From Sporosarcina ureae (GTDB lineage Bacteria; Bacillota; Bacilli; Bacillales_A; Planococcaceae): DNA of 64,000 nucleotides. The stretch spans positions 3,116,001 to 3,180,000 of the forward strand of contig NZ_CP015207.1 in the NCBI RefSeq assembly GCF_002101375.1. Reading direction: 5' to 3'. The position numbers and the translations under genes were made by a program. Each line of letters begins with the position of its first letter. The first letter of the stretch is position 1. A model generated the notes under the pieces. It worked only from the letters and a program-made list of their open reading frames with translations, was not told where the DNA came from and did no database searches. This document shows, one piece after another, positions 6,581 through 16,839 of this stretch.

Positions 6581-9148
6581 ATGTCTGAACATACACCAAT
6601 GATGCAACAATATTTGAAAATTAAAGAGCAATATACAGACGCATTTTTATTCTTTCGTCTGGGAGACTTCTATGAGATGTTTTTTGAGGATGCAGTTAAC
6701 GCATCTGCATTATTAGAAATCACGTTAACGAGTAGGGATTCTGGTGCAAGGGAACGTATACCAATGTGTGGCATACCTTATCACTCCGCAACTGGATATA
6801 TTGAAACATTGATTCATAAAGGACATAAAGTAGCGATATGTGAACAAATGGAAGACCCGCGAAACGTAAAGGGAATTGTTAAACGTGAAGTCATGAAAGT
6901 TATTACACCTGGGACATTAACAGAAGGTAAAACAATGGATGTCGAAGCCAATCATTTTATCGGTGCCATCGATAGCTTAGGAAATCAATGTTATGCATTA
7001 GCGTACCTTGATGTTGGTACTGGAGAAGGAAAAGTAGAGTTAATTGAAGGAAGCGAGCGAACGCTACTGGCAGAAATTGAAGCTCTTAGCATGAAGGAAA
7101 TTGTCGTTGATCAACCACTACATGCTGTTTTGGCAGAACTGTTCGAAAGTCGCGAAATAATGCTTTCGATTGAAGATACGGAGCATTCAGGATCAATTGG
7201 TCACGATACATATGAACATCTGCCAGAAGAGTTGCAGGAAGCTTGCCGTAAATTGCAATCGTATCTACTCCGTATGCAAAAGATGGTTTTTGGTCATATT
7301 CGACCTTTTATCTATATAGAGAAAGATGCAAAGTTATCGATTGATGCCAACTCAATGCGGAATTTAGAGCTAGTGCAAACTATTCGTTCCGGTAAAAAAG
7401 AAGGTACGTTGTTCTGGGTGCTGGATGAAACCGTTACGGCGATGGGGGCAAGGAAATTACGGATGTGGATTCACCAGCCCTTGGCACAGCGCCAAGCGAT
7501 TGAAGATCGTCTGGAAACGGTAAACAACTTGCTTGATGAGTATTTCTTGCGTGAAGAATTACTTGAAGAATTACATGATGTATATGATGTAGAACGTCTT
7601 GCAGGAAGAATTTCCATGGGCAGTGCAAGCGCGCGTGATCTTGCACAGTTACGAAACTCCTTGTCGCATATACCGAAAATAAAACAATTACTCGAAGAAT
7701 CGAAGCGTCCGATGTTACAGCGTTTTGCTGATCGAATGGATCCTTGCGGGGAAACATTCCAATTGCTGACGGATGCTATTGCAGCAAACCCACCGATCTC
7801 CAGTAAAGACGGTGGATTAATTCTTGACGGCTATCATGAAAAGCTAGATGAACTGCGAAATGCATCCCGTAACGGAAAGACATGGCTTGCGCAGCTCGAA
7901 CAAAAAGAACGGCAGCTAACAGGAATTAAAACGCTAAAAATAGGTTATAACCGGATTTTTGGGTATTATATCGAAATTACTAAATCCAATATCCATTTAG
8001 CCGACTTATCTCGCTATGAGCGTAAGCAGACACTTGCCAATGCTGAGCGATACATAACGACGGAGCTGAAAGAAAAAGAAGAATTGATCTTAAATGCGGA
8101 AGCAGACAGCCAGACATTGGAACTGGACTTGTTTCAGTCGATCCGCGAACAAGTGAAGGGCGATGTGCAAAGAATTCAACAACTGGCCTCTGTTATTAGT
8201 GAACTGGATGTATTGCTGTCATTTGCTAAAGTATCCGAAAAGAATCAATATGTCCGACCAGAATTCCATACAGGGAAGGCTGTAGACATTCAAAATGGCC
8301 GACATCCAGTCGTGGAGAAAATGATGAATCATTCATTATATATTCCGAATTCTTGTACCCTAGCTGAAGATAAGAATATGTTACTCATTACAGGTCCGAA
8401 TATGTCAGGTAAAAGTACGTATATGCGTCAAGTCGCTTTAACTGTGGTGATGGCTCAAATCGGTTGTTTCGTTCCTTGTGAAAAGGCAATACTACCTATT
8501 ACAGATCAAATTTTCACACGAATTGGGGCTGCAGATGACGTGGCATCTGGACAGAGTACATTCATGATGGAAATGATGGAGTCTCAATATGCATTGGCTC
8601 ATGCGTCGTCTCACAGCTTATTGTTGTTTGACGAGATTGGGCGCGGAACATCAACGTATGACGGGATGGCACTCGCACAGGCGATGATGGAGTATATCCA
8701 TGAAGAAATCGGTGCCAACACATTGTTTTCTACACACTATCATGAACTGACACAACTGGAGGATGTGGTGGATCGCTTATTGAATGTCCATGTCGCGGCG
8801 AAAGAGCAAAACGGCAAAGTCGTGTTCCTGCATAAGGTGTTGCCTGGTGCAGCTGACCGAAGCTACGGGATTCATGTAGCCGAACTTGCGGGCCTTCCTG
8901 CTGATGTAGTTGGACGTGCGAAAACCTTATTACAGCGATTTGAAGATGACAGTACAACAAAAGCCGTGTCTTCTGTTTCGGAGCAACTGGCCTTGTTTGA
9001 GACAGATAATGACCCGACTCTTTCAGCAGAAACACAAAAATTACTAGATGAAATAGAAACAGTTGATTTGATGAATATGACACCCATGCAAACCATGCAA
9101 AAAATGATGGAGTGGAAAGAACGCCTGACAACAGAGAAGAAGGGGTGA
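6581..9148 (+). CDS. mutS: DNA mismatch repair protein MutS
   Basis: An 855-residue mismatch-recognition ATPase. The N-terminal mismatch-binding motif FFRLGDFYEMF carries the Phe-x-Glu wedge (F-Y-E). Walker A is GPNMSGKST at residues 605-613, followed by Walker B (LLLFDEIGRGTSTYDG) and the helix-turn-helix-like C terminus. The ATG has GAGGG 11 nt upstream. The stop lies 5 nt before the mutL start, and both subunits of the repair system head a six-gene operon reaching hfq. Confidence 0.97.
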   Translation: MSEHTPMMQQYLKIKEQYTDAFLFFRLGDFYEMFFEDAVNASALLEITLTSRDSGARERIPMCGIPYHSATGYIETLIHKGHKVAICEQMEDPRNVKGIVKREVMKVITPGTLTEGKTMDVEANHFIGAIDSLGNQCYALAYLDVGTGEGKVELIEGSERTLLAEIEALSMKEIVVDQPLHAVLAELFESREIMLSIEDTEHSGSIGHDTYEHLPEELQEACRKLQSYLLRMQKMVFGHIRPFIYIEKDAKLSIDANSMRNLELVQTIRSGKKEGTLFWVLDETVTAMGARKLRMWIHQPLAQRQAIEDRLETVNNLLDEYFLREELLEELHDVYDVERLAGRISMGSASARDLAQLRNSLSHIPKIKQLLEESKRPMLQRFADRMDPCGETFQLLTDAIAANPPISSKDGGLILDGYHEKLDELRNASRNGKTWLAQLEQKERQLTGIKTLKIGYNRIFGYYIEITKSNIHLADLSRYERKQTLANAERYITTELKEKEELILNAEADSQTLELDLFQSIREQVKGDVQRIQQLASVISELDVLLSFAKVSEKNQYVRPEFHTGKAVDIQNGRHPVVEKMMNHSLYIPNSCTLAEDKNMLLITGPNMSGKSTYMRQVALTVVMAQIGCFVPCEKAILPITDQIFTRIGAADDVASGQSTFMMEMMESQYALAHASSHSLLLFDEIGRGTSTYDGMALAQAMMEYIHEEIGANTLFSTHYHELTQLEDVVDRLLNVHVAAKEQNGKVVFLHKVLPGAADRSYGIHVAELAGLPADVVGRAKTLLQRFEDDSTTKAVSSVSEQLALFETDNDPTLSAETQKLLDEIETVDLMNMTPMQTMQKMMEWKERLTTEKKG

Positions 9149-9153
9149 AGCGG

Positions 9154-10980
9154 ATGAATCAAATTCACATCATGGATGACACACTGGCCAATAAAATTGC
9201 GGCAGGAGAAGTGGTGGAACGTCCTGCTTCTATCGTCAAGGAATTAGTGGAGAATGCGATTGATGCGCAAAGCACTAAGATAGAAATATCTCTTGTCGAG
9301 GCAGGTTTAACTTCGATTCGTGTGACCGATAACGGCAAAGGTATGTCTGAAGAAGATGCGATCCGCTGTTTTGAAAGACATGCTACTAGTAAAATAACTA
9401 ATGAGCATGATCTATTTCGAATCCGTACACTTGGCTTCCGTGGTGAAGCTTTAGCAAGTATCGCGGCAGTATCAAAAGTATCGTTATGGACCTCGGATGG
9501 TGTGGATGGGGCTGTAGTGGAAATTGAAGGCGGTAAAGTACTGAAATATGAATCGGGAGCATTACGAAAAGGTACAGACTTTCTCATACAACATTTATTC
9601 TTCAATACACCGGCACGTTTGAAATATATGAAAACAATTCAGACGGAGCTCGGACATACAATTGATTTATTAAATCGATTAGCACTAAGCCATCCTGACG
9701 TATCCTTTACGTTAACTCACGATCATCATGAAATTCTTAGAACATCGGGTTCAGGAGACTTATTACGGGTATTATCAGATATATACGGTGTCGCGGTTGC
9801 ACGTAAAATGATCCCGTTTCAAAAAGAAGATGCTGATTTCAAGGTGAAAGGTTTTATTACACTTCCAGAGATGACACGCGCATCCAAAAATTACATTTCA
9901 CTTCTAATGAATGGCCGTTGGATTAAAAGCTATACAGGGACGCAGGCGGCTATCGATGCAATGCATACATACTTGCCTATTGGAAGGTATCCGATTGCCG
10001 TCATTGATATTACGGCAGATCCCATTTTGACAGATGTAAACGTGCATCCTGCGAAGCGTCATATCCGTATCAGTAAAGAAGGGGAATTACTTTCTTTGAT
10101 AAAAGATGCCATCAGAGAAGCAATTCAAGGAGTCACGATTATTCCCGACGCTGTGAAGAAAGAGAAGCCTATTAAAAGAGACTCAGAGCAACAAACGATT
10201 TGGACGCCTTCTTATCACCGACCGGCAGTGACGGTTCCATTACATGAAAAAGATACTCAGCCATCCATTGCGCCTGTCAACGAACCTATCATAGAACAAC
10301 CTACATCAGTCTTCCCTGAAACTATTTTTGAGCCGCAGGAAGAATCAGTGCCCGAAGAGCCTGTCGTCTACGAGCAAGAACAGCAGGAAATGAATCATTT
10401 CCCTTCCATTGCACCTATCGGACAAATTCATGGAACATATATAGTGGCTCAAAATGAAGATGGATTTTATTTGATTGATCAACACGCAGCGCAAGAGCGA
10501 ATAAAATATGAATATTTTAAAGTGAAGCTTGGACAAGTGGATGCGAGTGAGCGTCAACAATTGCTTTTGCCACTTGTCTTTCATTATTCAGCTGATGAGC
10601 AAGTGAAGATCGAAGAGTGTAAGAGTGCACTGGAAGAAGTCGGTGTGTTTCTGGAAGCGTTCGGTCCAGCGACGTATACGGTGAAAGAGTATCCTTCATG
10701 GTTTCCGGAAGGACAAGCGACCTCAATTATAGAAGAAATGATTGAGCAAGTACTCGAGAAACGCAAAGTCGATGTCGAGAAATTGCGTGAAGAAAGCGCC
10801 ATTATGATGAGTTGCAAAAAATCCATCAAAGCAAATTACTATTTAAGGCAAGAAGATATGGAACGTTTGCTTTCGGATCTAGGGGCTTGTCATAACCCTT
10901 ATACATGTCCGCACGGTCGTCCGGTGTTAATTCATTTTACAACATATGAGTTAGAGAAAATGTTTAAACGAGTGATGTAG
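9154..10980 (+). CDS. mutL: DNA mismatch repair endonuclease MutL
   Basis: A 608-residue GHKL ATPase and endonuclease that links MutS mismatch recognition to strand nicking. The N-terminal ATPase motifs are ANKIAAGEVVERPAS, ELVENAIDA and GFRGEAL. A Pro/Glu-rich linker spans about 345-425. The C-terminal endonuclease motif DQHAAQERIKYE starts at D442, and the zinc-site motif CPHGRP is at 585-590. Together they mark the nicking type of MutL found in bacteria without MutH. The start is ATG 9154, with GAAGGGGTG just before it; a longer frame from 9112 would overlap mutS and lacks a ribosome binding site. Confidence 0.96.
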   Translation: MNQIHIMDDTLANKIAAGEVVERPASIVKELVENAIDAQSTKIEISLVEAGLTSIRVTDNGKGMSEEDAIRCFERHATSKITNEHDLFRIRTLGFRGEALASIAAVSKVSLWTSDGVDGAVVEIEGGKVLKYESGALRKGTDFLIQHLFFNTPARLKYMKTIQTELGHTIDLLNRLALSHPDVSFTLTHDHHEILRTSGSGDLLRVLSDIYGVAVARKMIPFQKEDADFKVKGFITLPEMTRASKNYISLLMNGRWIKSYTGTQAAIDAMHTYLPIGRYPIAVIDITADPILTDVNVHPAKRHIRISKEGELLSLIKDAIREAIQGVTIIPDAVKKEKPIKRDSEQQTIWTPSYHRPAVTVPLHEKDTQPSIAPVNEPIIEQPTSVFPETIFEPQEESVPEEPVVYEQEQQEMNHFPSIAPIGQIHGTYIVAQNEDGFYLIDQHAAQERIKYEYFKVKLGQVDASERQQLLLPLVFHYSADEQVKIEECKSALEEVGVFLEAFGPATYTVKEYPSWFPEGQATSIIEEMIEQVLEKRKVDVEKLREESAIMMSCKKSIKANYYLRQEDMERLLSDLGACHNPYTCPHGRPVLIHFTTYELEKMFKRVM

Positions 10981-11007
10981 CAGAGCGAATCAGAAGGGAG
11001 CGATTAT

Positions 11008-12648
11008 ATGTTTTCTACATTAGAAAGATCAAGCAGAATTCAGGACTTGAGGAACTTTTCGTTCGATGTTTTAGTTGTCGGTGGGGGAATTACAGGCGCG
11101 GGTATCGCATTGGATGCAGCTATGAGAGGATTTTCGGTTGCCCTTGTCGATATGCAGGATTTTGCAGCGGGCACATCTAGCCGTTCAACAAAGCTGATAC
11201 ATGGTGGTTTGCGTTATTTGAAACAACTGGAAGTGAAAATAGTGGCAGAAACGGGAAAAGAACGGGAAATTGTCTTCCGTAATTCCCGTAATATCACGAA
11301 GTCCAGACCGATGCTGTTGCCGATCTATCAAAAAGGAACGTATGGCAAGTACTCCACTTCTACAGGACTTCTCATTTACGATTTACTGGCAGGTGTAAAG
11401 CGATCAGAAAGACGTGAAATGCTGACAAAAGAAGAAACGGCTGAACTTGAACCATTACTGAAAAAGGATCGGTTAAAAGGAGGCGGGCATTATGTGGAGT
11501 ATCAGACTGATGATGCACGTTTAACGATTGAGGTACTAAAGAAAGCAGCAGAAAAAGGTGCCCTTTGCCTAAACTATATGAAATGCGAACAATTCAACTT
11601 TGAGAAAGATCGTGTCGTGGGTGTGGTCTTAAGTGATCAACTAACCGGCGAAAGGTTCTCCGTAGGGGCTTCTATGGTGATCAACGCATCAGGTCCATGG
11701 GTTGACGAGTTGCAGAAGAAAGTCACCACCAAAAATAAAAAACAATTGCATATTACAAAAGGTACTCATATTGTAGTAGATCAATCTATCTTTCCATTGC
11801 AGCAAGCAGTATATTTTGATAATTCAGATGGTCGAATGTTATTTGCTATTCCACGAGATAATAAAACGTATATTGGCACGACTGATACATTTTATACGGA
11901 TGATAAACAGCATCCTATCGCGACAGAAGATGATATACACTATATCATCGATGCGGTTCATGAGATCTTTCCAAGCATTCATCTGCAACGTCAACATGTG
12001 GAATCTACATGGGCTGGAATCCGTCCATTGATCGCACAAGAGGGCAAAGCTGCTTCTGAAATCTCACGAAGAGATGAAGTGTGGGAAACAGTCCCTGGAT
12101 TGTTAACGATTGCAGGAGGAAAGTTAACAGGCTACCGGCAGATGGCGGAAGTCGTGGTGGATCGAATTGATGAACAGTTAGAAAAGCCTTCTATCAAGCG
12201 ATGTGAAACTAAGAATATGCCCGTCTCTGGAAGTGATTTCATAGACGATGAAGCTTTAAAACAATTTATTGGTCTGCAGGCTAAAAGAGCTCCACAGTTC
12301 GGCTTAACTTCACAGCAAGGAGCGCGACTTGCTTCCTTTTATGGAAGAAATAGTGATCAAGTGTTCCGATTCGCCCATGCGATTTCAGCAGAAGAGAATA
12401 GTTTGCCAATAAGTTTACGTGCAGAGATTTTATATAGTATTCATTGTGAAATGGCCACATCGCCAAGTGATTTCTTTATCCGGAGAAAAGGGGATTTATA
12501 TTTCCAAATCGATGTTGTGGAATTATTAGCGACACAAGTAACAAACTATATGGCAAAGTTACTGCATTATACCGACAGCCAGAAAACCATTTATGAAAAC
12601 GATTTAAAAAATGCGATTGCTGAAGCGAAAGGAAGTGCAGGTTCATGA
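11008..12648 (+). CDS. glpD: Aerobic glycerol-3-phosphate dehydrogenase
   Basis: A 546-residue FAD-dependent membrane-associated dehydrogenase oxidising sn-glycerol 3-phosphate to dihydroxyacetone phosphate and passing electrons to quinone. The FAD-binding motif GGGITGAG is at 25-32, followed by SSRSTKLIHGGLRYL, which is typical of GlpD/GlpA. The ATG follows AGAAGGGAG. Unusually, no glpF, glpK or glpP neighbours it; it lies 27 nt after mutL and overlaps the hydrolase gene by 4 nt (ATGA), so it is inside the mismatch-repair operon. Confidence 0.95.
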   Translation: MFSTLERSSRIQDLRNFSFDVLVVGGGITGAGIALDAAMRGFSVALVDMQDFAAGTSSRSTKLIHGGLRYLKQLEVKIVAETGKEREIVFRNSRNITKSRPMLLPIYQKGTYGKYSTSTGLLIYDLLAGVKRSERREMLTKEETAELEPLLKKDRLKGGGHYVEYQTDDARLTIEVLKKAAEKGALCLNYMKCEQFNFEKDRVVGVVLSDQLTGERFSVGASMVINASGPWVDELQKKVTTKNKKQLHITKGTHIVVDQSIFPLQQAVYFDNSDGRMLFAIPRDNKTYIGTTDTFYTDDKQHPIATEDDIHYIIDAVHEIFPSIHLQRQHVESTWAGIRPLIAQEGKAASEISRRDEVWETVPGLLTIAGGKLTGYRQMAEVVVDRIDEQLEKPSIKRCETKNMPVSGSDFIDDEALKQFIGLQAKRAPQFGLTSQQGARLASFYGRNSDQVFRFAHAISAEENSLPISLRAEILYSIHCEMATSPSDFFIRRKGDLYFQIDVVELLATQVTNYMAKLLHYTDSQKTIYENDLKNAIAEAKGSAGS

Positions 12649-13571
12649 CAGACCAGTGGATAAAGATGCGTGATGGTACTAAAGTGTACAGTACGAGTTA
12701 TACACCTAAGACCAAGCCAATAGCTCGTGTACATATCATTCACGGATTGGCTGAACATAGCCGTCGCTATGAACGATTTGCACAGTACTTGCTGTCACAA
12801 GGGTATGTCGTGACGTTGCATGACCAAAGAGGCCACGGAAAGACAGCCATAGAAAACGGCTATGTCTACGGCTATCTGGGTGACTCTGCTACATTCGACC
12901 AATTGGTAGACGATGCATTTGAAGTGAATCAATCCTATCAACTGCAATATCCCGAACTTCCGGTAGTACTCCTCGGACATAGTATGGGTTCGTTCGTTGC
13001 AAGGCGCTATATCCAGCTATACGGTTCAACAATAAATCAAGTGATCTTATTAGGTACTGGAACCAATTCTGAGCTCATTGCACATGCTGCGATTGCATTG
13101 GCTGCGTATAGAGAAGAGAAGTTCCCTAAAGAGCAACCGGATGAGTTTTTGAATGGTCTGGTCTTTGGTAATTATTCAAAACAATTTCCTAATGAAGGGG
13201 AATTTGCATGGTTATCACGCGATGTAGATAGTGTAACTGATTATGAAGCAGATGAGGCATGCGGATTCGTGCCTACTGCTCAAATGTTCCGCGTGTTGTT
13301 AGAAGGATTAAATTCTTTGGAATCGCCTGAATTCTTGTTGAATATTCCAAATGAACTACCGATTTTATTACTCTCAGGTACAGATGATTTAGTAGGAGAC
13401 CGTGCTAAAGGGGTTTGGAAAGTAGCCAAACAATTCGATAAAGCCAATCAACAGCAAGTGACTGTTCAGCTCTATGAAGGCGGAAGACATGAGATGCTTC
13501 AGGAAACCAACTATAAACATGTGTATACGACTATCATAGAATGGATGAGACGACATGAACCTACCCGTTGA
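12645..13571 (+). CDS. Alpha/beta hydrolase of the serine aminopeptidase S33 / monoacylglycerol lipase type
   Basis: A 308-residue protein resembling B. subtilis YtpA and other bacterial lysophospholipase-like hydrolases. The nucleophile elbow is GHSMGS with S113, the acid is probably D247 or D248 (GTDDLVGD), and the base is H282 (GGRHEML). An oxyanion motif HGLAEHSRRY lies near residue 30. There is no signal peptide, so it is cytoplasmic. It is translationally coupled to glpD (ATGA) and overlaps miaA by 17 nt. A lysophospholipid or monoacylglycerol substrate would fit the glycerol-phosphate neighbour, but this is inference. Confidence 0.85.
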   Translation: MTDQWIKMRDGTKVYSTSYTPKTKPIARVHIIHGLAEHSRRYERFAQYLLSQGYVVTLHDQRGHGKTAIENGYVYGYLGDSATFDQLVDDAFEVNQSYQLQYPELPVVLLGHSMGSFVARRYIQLYGSTINQVILLGTGTNSELIAHAAIALAAYREEKFPKEQPDEFLNGLVFGNYSKQFPNEGEFAWLSRDVDSVTDYEADEACGFVPTAQMFRVLLEGLNSLESPEFLLNIPNELPILLLSGTDDLVGDRAKGVWKVAKQFDKANQQQVTVQLYEGGRHEMLQETNYKHVYTTIIEWMRRHEPTR

Positions 13572-14487
13572 TGTACTAGCAATAGTAGGGCCAACTGCTT
13601 CAGGTAAGACAGCGCTTAGTGTAGCGCTTGCAAATTTGTTTGATGGGGAAATCATTAATGGAGATGCCATGCAAGTATACAAAGAATTGGATATCGGCAC
13701 AGCAAAGATACATCATTCTGAAATGCAAGGAATCCCACATCATTTCTTTGATGTGAAAGAACCAACGGAATCGTTTTCCGTAGCAGAATATCAACTAGCC
13801 GTCAGACAATGGATAGCAGATATTCAATCTCGCGGAAAACTACCCATACTTGTCGGTGGTAGCGGAATGTATGTGCAGTCTGTTTTGTTTGATTATCGAT
13901 TTACAGAACAAGCAGCTGATCCTGAAGTGCGAGCGCGTTTAGAACGAGAACTTGAATCTGAAGGTGCAGATGTATTGCATGCAAGACTTGCAGAATTGGA
14001 TCTGAAAAGTTCAGAAAAAATACATCCAAATAACCATAGAAGGCTAGTACGTGCGTTAGAAATCCTTGAAGTGACGGGTCAAACAAAACAAGATCATGAA
14101 CAACAGCAAGGAAATCAACCCATGTATCATTCTTTAATTATTGGATTAGATCTCCCACGACAATTACTGTATGAACGAATCGATCTGCGTGTAGAACAAA
14201 TGGTTCAAGCGGGATTATTTAATGAAGTACAGCAACTGTGGAATAAAGGAATTCGCCAAACTCAATCAGTACAAGCGATAGGTTATAAAGAACTGATTTC
14301 CTATTTTGACGGCCAATTAACAAAAGAGCAAGCAATAGAAGCGGTAAAGAAAAATACACGCAATTACGCAAAAAGGCAGCTAACATATTTCCGTAATAAA
14401 TTGCCTGTCCAGTGGGTTGATGCTAATCAGCCAGCGGAAGAAATATTTCAAACAACCTGTAAGATAATAAAGGGTTTTAAGAAGTGA
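13555..14487 (+). CDS. miaA: tRNA dimethylallyltransferase MiaA
   Basis: A 310-residue enzyme that transfers dimethylallyl from DMAPP to A37 of tRNAs reading UNN codons, making the substrate of MiaB. The P-loop is GPTASGKT at 12-19. Further family motifs are NGDAMQVYKELDIGTAK, PHHFFDV, VGGSGMY and the C-terminal QAIGYKE and YAKRQLTYFRN. The start lies inside the upstream gene with only a weak Shine-Dalgarno, so translation is probably coupled. It is followed by hfq, a pairing conserved across bacteria. Confidence 0.96.
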   Translation: MNLPVDVLAIVGPTASGKTALSVALANLFDGEIINGDAMQVYKELDIGTAKIHHSEMQGIPHHFFDVKEPTESFSVAEYQLAVRQWIADIQSRGKLPILVGGSGMYVQSVLFDYRFTEQAADPEVRARLERELESEGADVLHARLAELDLKSSEKIHPNNHRRLVRALEILEVTGQTKQDHEQQQGNQPMYHSLIIGLDLPRQLLYERIDLRVEQMVQAGLFNEVQQLWNKGIRQTQSVQAIGYKELISYFDGQLTKEQAIEAVKKNTRNYAKRQLTYFRNKLPVQWVDANQPAEEIFQTTCKIIKGFKK

Positions 14488-14527
14488 GTATGGAATAACT
14501 AAATAACAGTGACAAGGAGGCAATTGA

Positions 14528-14752
14528 ATGACACAAGGAAATATGCAAGATACGTTTTTAAATTCTTTACGGAAGAATAACACATTTGTTACGATTTTTT
14601 TATTAAATGGTTTTCAGTTAAAGGGTCTAATTAAGTCGTATGATAATTATACGGTGCTGCTGGAAACGGATGGCAAGCAACAACTAATTTATAAGCACGC
14701 GATTTCCACGTATTCTCCTGCAAAACCAGTTATTTTAAAAGATGAACTATAA
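14528..14752 (+). CDS. hfq: RNA chaperone Hfq
   Basis: A 74-residue Sm-like protein forming a hexamer that binds small RNAs and A-rich RNA. Sm1 and Sm2 segments are visible: [41 protein letters not shown] lies 8 nt before the ATG. It is the last gene of the mutS-hfq operon and is followed by a terminator. Confidence 0.97.
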   Translation: MTQGNMQDTFLNSLRKNNTFVTIFLLNGFQLKGLIKSYDNYTVLLETDGKQQLIYKHAISTYSPAKPVILKDEL

Positions 14753-14775
14753 ACAGGCGCTTGCCTGTTTTTTTT
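14751..14775 (+). terminator. Terminator of the mutS-hfq operon
   Basis: AAACAGGC / GCCTGTTT stem with a GCTT tetraloop followed by T8, starting at the hfq stop. Confidence 0.9.
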
Positions 14776-14786
14776 GTTGTCTTTCT

Positions 14787-14815
14787 TTTAGTATATAGAC
14801 TTCATCTGGTAAAAT
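14787..14815 (+). promoter_or_regulatory. Extended -10 promoter of ynbB
   Basis: TTTAGT 14787-14792 and TGGTAAAAT (-10 at 14810-14815) with a 17-bp spacer, 33 bp before the start codon. Confidence 0.5.
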
Positions 14816-14847
14816 AGAATATGACAAAATGAAATGAGGTACTACAC

Positions 14848-16107
14848 ATGCAAATTGCACCCATTAATGAAGAATTACTAACTAAATCAAAAGAAGCGGA
14901 AGAACTCATCGCGCCGTATGTGAAGACGGTAGAAGAAGTTGCATTTTTTAACCAAAGAAAAGTCTTACAAGCATTCAAAAAAAATCAAGTAAGTGACTTT
15001 CATTTATCGGGATCAACAGGTTATGGCTATGACGACAGTGGTCGTGATGTATTGGAACAAGTATATTCGGACGTATTCGGAGCGGAAGACTGTCTTGTAA
15101 GAAATCAAATCATTTCCGGAACGCATGCAATTACAATTAGCTTGTTTGGAATATTGCGCCCAGGTGATGAACTTCTATATATTACAGGTAAACCATACGA
15201 TACGTTGGAGTCTATCATTTCGGGCAAAGGGAAAGATACTGGTTCACTAGAAGATTTTCAAATTTCGTACCAGCATGTTGATTTGAAAGAAAATGGTTCC
15301 GTTGATTATGAGAAAGTAAAAGAAACAATCTCATCGAAGACGAAAATCGTAGCGATTCAACGTTCTAAAGGCTATTCAAGCAATCCCTCATTCAGAATCC
15401 ATGAAATTGAAGCGATTATAAAGGAAGTCCGCAACATGAAAGAGGATGTTGTAATCTTTGTAGATAATTGCTATGGAGAATTCGTTGAAAGGAAAGAGCC
15501 CGTTGAAGTTGGGGCGGATCTTATGGCAGGCTCACTTATTAAAAATCCAGGTGGCGGACTTGCCAGAACAGGTGGTTACATAGCGGGTAAGAAAGACTTG
15601 GTTGAGAAATGTGCATATCGTATGACATCTCCAGGTCTTGGAGCCGAAGCAGGAGCTTCTCTCGATACGTTACTAGAGATGTATCAAGGTTTCTTCTTGG
15701 CACCACACGTAGTTAGTCAGGCGGTTAAAGGCGCGTTATTCACATCGGCATTTTTCGGTAGCTTCGGTATGAATACGACACCGCATTACAGTGAGCTTCG
15801 AACGGATTTAATACAATCAGTGAATTTTAGGAATGCGGAACAAATGATTGCATTCTGCCAAATGATTCAGCAAAATTCACCAATCAATGCCCAATATGCA
15901 CCGGAACCATCCTATATGCCGGGTTATGCTGATGACGTCATCATGGCTGCGGGAACGTTCATTCAAGGCTCCAGTATCGAATTGACAGCTGACGGCCCGA
16001 TCAGACCGCCATACACAGCATATATTCAAGGCGGATTGACTTATGAGCATGTAAAATCAGCTGTACTAGATTCTATGGAACAGTTACTTGAAAAGAAATT
16101 GGTGTAA
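14848..16107 (+). CDS. ynbB: PLP-dependent protein of the YnbB / aluminium-resistance (methionine gamma-lyase-like) family
   Basis: A 419-residue fold-type I PLP enzyme related to B. subtilis YnbB and to proteins labelled aluminium resistance. Family segments are SGSTGYGYDDSGRD, ISGTHAI, DNCYGEFVERKEP, and the PLP-lysine region LIKNPGGGLARTGGYI. The true reaction is not established for this family. It has its own promoter and faces lexA across a shared terminator. In B. subtilis glnR-glnA follow here; they are absent. Confidence 0.9.
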   Translation: MQIAPINEELLTKSKEAEELIAPYVKTVEEVAFFNQRKVLQAFKKNQVSDFHLSGSTGYGYDDSGRDVLEQVYSDVFGAEDCLVRNQIISGTHAITISLFGILRPGDELLYITGKPYDTLESIISGKGKDTGSLEDFQISYQHVDLKENGSVDYEKVKETISSKTKIVAIQRSKGYSSNPSFRIHEIEAIIKEVRNMKEDVVIFVDNCYGEFVERKEPVEVGADLMAGSLIKNPGGGLARTGGYIAGKKDLVEKCAYRMTSPGLGAEAGASLDTLLEMYQGFFLAPHVVSQAVKGALFTSAFFGSFGMNTTPHYSELRTDLIQSVNFRNAEQMIAFCQMIQQNSPINAQYAPEPSYMPGYADDVIMAAGTFIQGSSIELTADGPIRPPYTAYIQGGLTYEHVKSAVLDSMEQLLEKKLV

Positions 16108-16109
16108 AG

Positions 16110-16153
16110 AAAAAAGTGTATCAAAACCTCATGTGGTTTTCGATACACTTTTT
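16110..16153. terminator. Bidirectional terminator between ynbB and lexA
   Basis: AAAAAGTGTATCAAAACC pairs with GGTTTTCGATACACTTTTT around a 4-nt loop. A/T runs on both sides serve both convergent genes. Confidence 0.9.
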
Positions 16154-16158
16154 CTTTA

Positions 16159-16779
16159 TTAATGAATCATACGGAATACACCAATCACTTTTCCTAAAAT
16201 AGAAACTTGATCTACAATGATTGGCTCCATGGATGAGTTTTCTGGTTGGAGTCGGAAATAGTCTTTCTCTTTAAAGAAACGTTTGACTGTTGCTTCATCA
16301 TCTTCTGTCATAGCTACGACAATTTCACCATTACTTGCGGAGTGCGTTTGTCTGACAATCACGCGGTCTCCGTTTAAAATGCCGGCTTCGATCATGCTAT
16401 CCCCTACAATCTCCAACATGAAGATTTCCTCTTCTGATGAACCGAATGTATCCGGCAATGGGAAGTACTCTTCAATATTTTCAATCGTTGTAATTGGATT
16501 CCCTGCTGTAACTTTACCAATTAACGGTACATGCATAACGCCACTTTTTAACTCGTCCAGTCCTTCAGGATCCAAAATTTCAATGGCGCGTGGTTTTGTC
16601 GGGTCCCTACGTATGAAGCCTTTACTTTCGAGTCGTGATAAGTGACCGTGGACCGTAGAACTTGAAGCTAGACCGACAGCTTCTCCAATTTCGCGAACGG
16701 AAGGGGGGTACCCTTTTAAACGCACTTCATCTTTTATAAACGCAAGTATTTCTTCTTGTCTCTTTGATATTTTCTTCAA
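16159..16779 (-). CDS. lexA: LexA repressor (DinR)
   Basis: A 206-residue SOS repressor. The winged helix-turn-helix includes [17 protein letters not shown]. The self-cleavage bond is A92-G93 in VTAGNP, with catalytic S128 (GDSM) and K166 (ATVKRF). The start is taken as TTG 16779: AGAGGTGA lies 5 nt upstream, and the N terminus (M)[11 protein letters not shown] and length then match the 205-residue B. subtilis protein. A longer frame starting near 16827 has no such support. It is divergent from yneA and negatively autoregulated through a LexA box inside its own promoter. Confidence 0.96.
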   Translation of the reverse strand: MKKISKRQEEILAFIKDEVRLKGYPPSVREIGEAVGLASSSTVHGHLSRLESKGFIRRDPTKPRAIEILDPEGLDELKSGVMHVPLIGKVTAGNPITTIENIEEYFPLPDTFGSSEEEIFMLEIVGDSMIEAGILNGDRVIVRQTHSASNGEIVVAMTEDDEATVKRFFKEKDYFRLQPENSSMEPIIVDQVSILGKVIGVFRMIH

Positions 16780-16839
16780 CAGATTCACCTCTTCTACTAG
16801 TTTGCGAGCAATGGAATACTGAACCACTATTTTGAATAT

